A stretch of 64,000 nucleotides of DNA from Aliikangiella maris (GTDB taxonomy: Bacteria; Pseudomonadota; Gammaproteobacteria; Enterobacterales; Kangiellaceae): contig NZ_JBFDAH010000025.1 in NCBI RefSeq assembly GCF_040719265.1, positions 1 through 64,000 of the forward strand, given 5' to 3'. The translations under genes and the position numbers were made by a program. Below are positions 63,434-64,000 of this stretch, piece by piece (within the stretch, counting starts at the first letter, position 1; the number at the start of each line of letters is the position of its first letter). Under the pieces are notes generated by a model that saw only the letters and a list, made by a program, of their open reading frames with translations, searched no databases and was not told where the DNA came from.

Positions 63434-64000
63434 TTAATTGTTGCTTTCAAATAGTGTTTTAACTTTAAGGTGCAAAGTTTCCGCTGTGACATCGGCAGGC
63501 ATGATTTTGGGACCTGCAATTAAACCAATTTGGGCCATGAATTTTTTGGGAAAGCCTTTCATGGCGCGGCCATTTTTTCGGCTAAACCAAGAGCCCCATA
63601 ATCCAGTTAATGCTAAAGGAATTACTGGAACGGGGGTTTTTTCAATAATTTTTTCAATGCCTTTTTTAAATTCCCCGATTTTTCCGTCTGCGGTCAGCTT
63701 GCCTTCTGGAAAAATACAGACAACTTCACCGCGACTTAACTCTCTAGCAATTTTTTCAAATGCAGATTCCATTAGCGCTTTGTTTTCTCGCGCAGGTGCA
63801 ATTGGAATTGCGTTGGCCATTTTGAAAAATGTGCCAATGATAGGGGCAGCAAAAATTTTATGGTACATCACAAAGCGAACATTACGTTTACAGTAACCTG
63901 CAATAATTAACGCATCGACAAAACTGACATGATTACAAACCAACACGCAGGCATCGTGTGTTGGGATCAAGTGTAAGTTGCGCGGTTTTATACGGTAAAT
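63434..64000 (-). CDS. PlsC-type 1-acylglycerol-3-phosphate acyltransferase, 5' end outside the window
   Basis: C-terminal 188 codons visible; the frame is open to the right edge, so the start at 63970 is not the true one. Acyltransferase motifs: CNHVSFVDAL (HxxxxD), FPEGKLTADGKIGEFKKGIE and VPVIPLALTGLWGSWFSRK. The upstream codons read IYRIKPRNLHLIP, the junction sequence typical of proteins in which an MFS transporter domain is fused to PlsC (lysophospholipid transporter/acyltransferase). The N-terminal part needed to confirm this is missing. Converges on the methionine S-methyltransferase gene. Confidence 0.82.
   Translation of the reverse strand: MYRIKPRNLHLIPTHDACVLVCNHVSFVDALIIAGYCKRNVRFVMYHKIFAAPIIGTFFKMANAIPIAPARENKALMESAFEKIARELSRGEVVCIFPEGKLTADGKIGEFKKGIEKIIEKTPVPVIPLALTGLWGSWFSRKNGRAMKGFPKKFMAQIGLIAGPKIMPADVTAETLHLKVKTLFESNN

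Overview
The window reads as chromosome of an AT-rich gammaproteobacterium. The evidence is a complete Pil-Chp twitching/chemosensory operon next to a ruvX-yqgE-tonB-gshB block in the arrangement I know from Pseudomonas aeruginosa, plus trmO, dtd, typA and a set of outer-membrane proteins and lipoproteins. Protein style and GC (about 40% by eye) suggest a marine lineage such as Kangiellaceae/Oceanospirillales; this is an inference. I found no tRNA, rRNA or CRISPR array.

Layout. 1-1150: end of an IS66-like insertion sequence that cuts off an integron-integrase-like gene. 1392-12340: housekeeping and catabolic genes, namely a GNAT, an outer-membrane barrel, trmO, a GFA protein, a class II amidotransferase, a VOC protein, a MalY/PatB C-S lyase, an esterase, a two-gene trans-3-hydroxyproline pathway, a CDF metal transporter and a periplasmic cyclophilin. 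12382-13349: ruvX-yqgE. 13350-21490: an accessory stretch rich in gene wreckage that separates yqgE from tonB. It holds a truncated P-loop kinase, fragments of small secreted proteins, a toprim-PurA chimera, a decayed RHS toxin with a slippery A AAA AAG site and an immunity candidate, a 59-residue ferredoxin, an RNase H-like gene, a broken lipoprotein gene and an M50-like membrane protease. 21493-23347: tonB-gshB. 23700-38401: pilG-pilH-pilI-pilJ-pilK-chpA-chpB-chpC, with very long acidic linkers in ChpA and ChpB. 38427-40990: a DUF2868/DUF3482 GTPase pair.

41436-49133: a gluzincin peptidase, a Tat-exported SDR and a chaperone-usher locus. The only subunit candidate in that locus is a fusion of a cytoplasmic MshEN-type (putative c-di-GMP-binding) module, a transmembrane/signal segment and a pilin-like domain. 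49179-63400: amidase, LysR regulator, typA, lipoproteins, proline iminopeptidase, dtd, gamma-glutamyltransferase and a full-length plant-type methionine S-methyltransferase. The right edge cuts a PlsC-type acyltransferase.

Two functional themes stand out. One is surface motility and adhesion: Pil-Chp control of type IV pili sits about 6 kb from a chaperone-usher pilus that may answer to c-di-GMP. The other is sulfur/amino-acid metabolism: C-S lyase, glutathione synthetase, gamma-glutamyltransferase, methionine S-methyltransferase and hydroxyproline breakdown. The most unusual items are the MshEN-pilin fusion, the plant-type MMT, the ChpB with about 600 extra residues, and the fragment mosaic around 14-20 kb.
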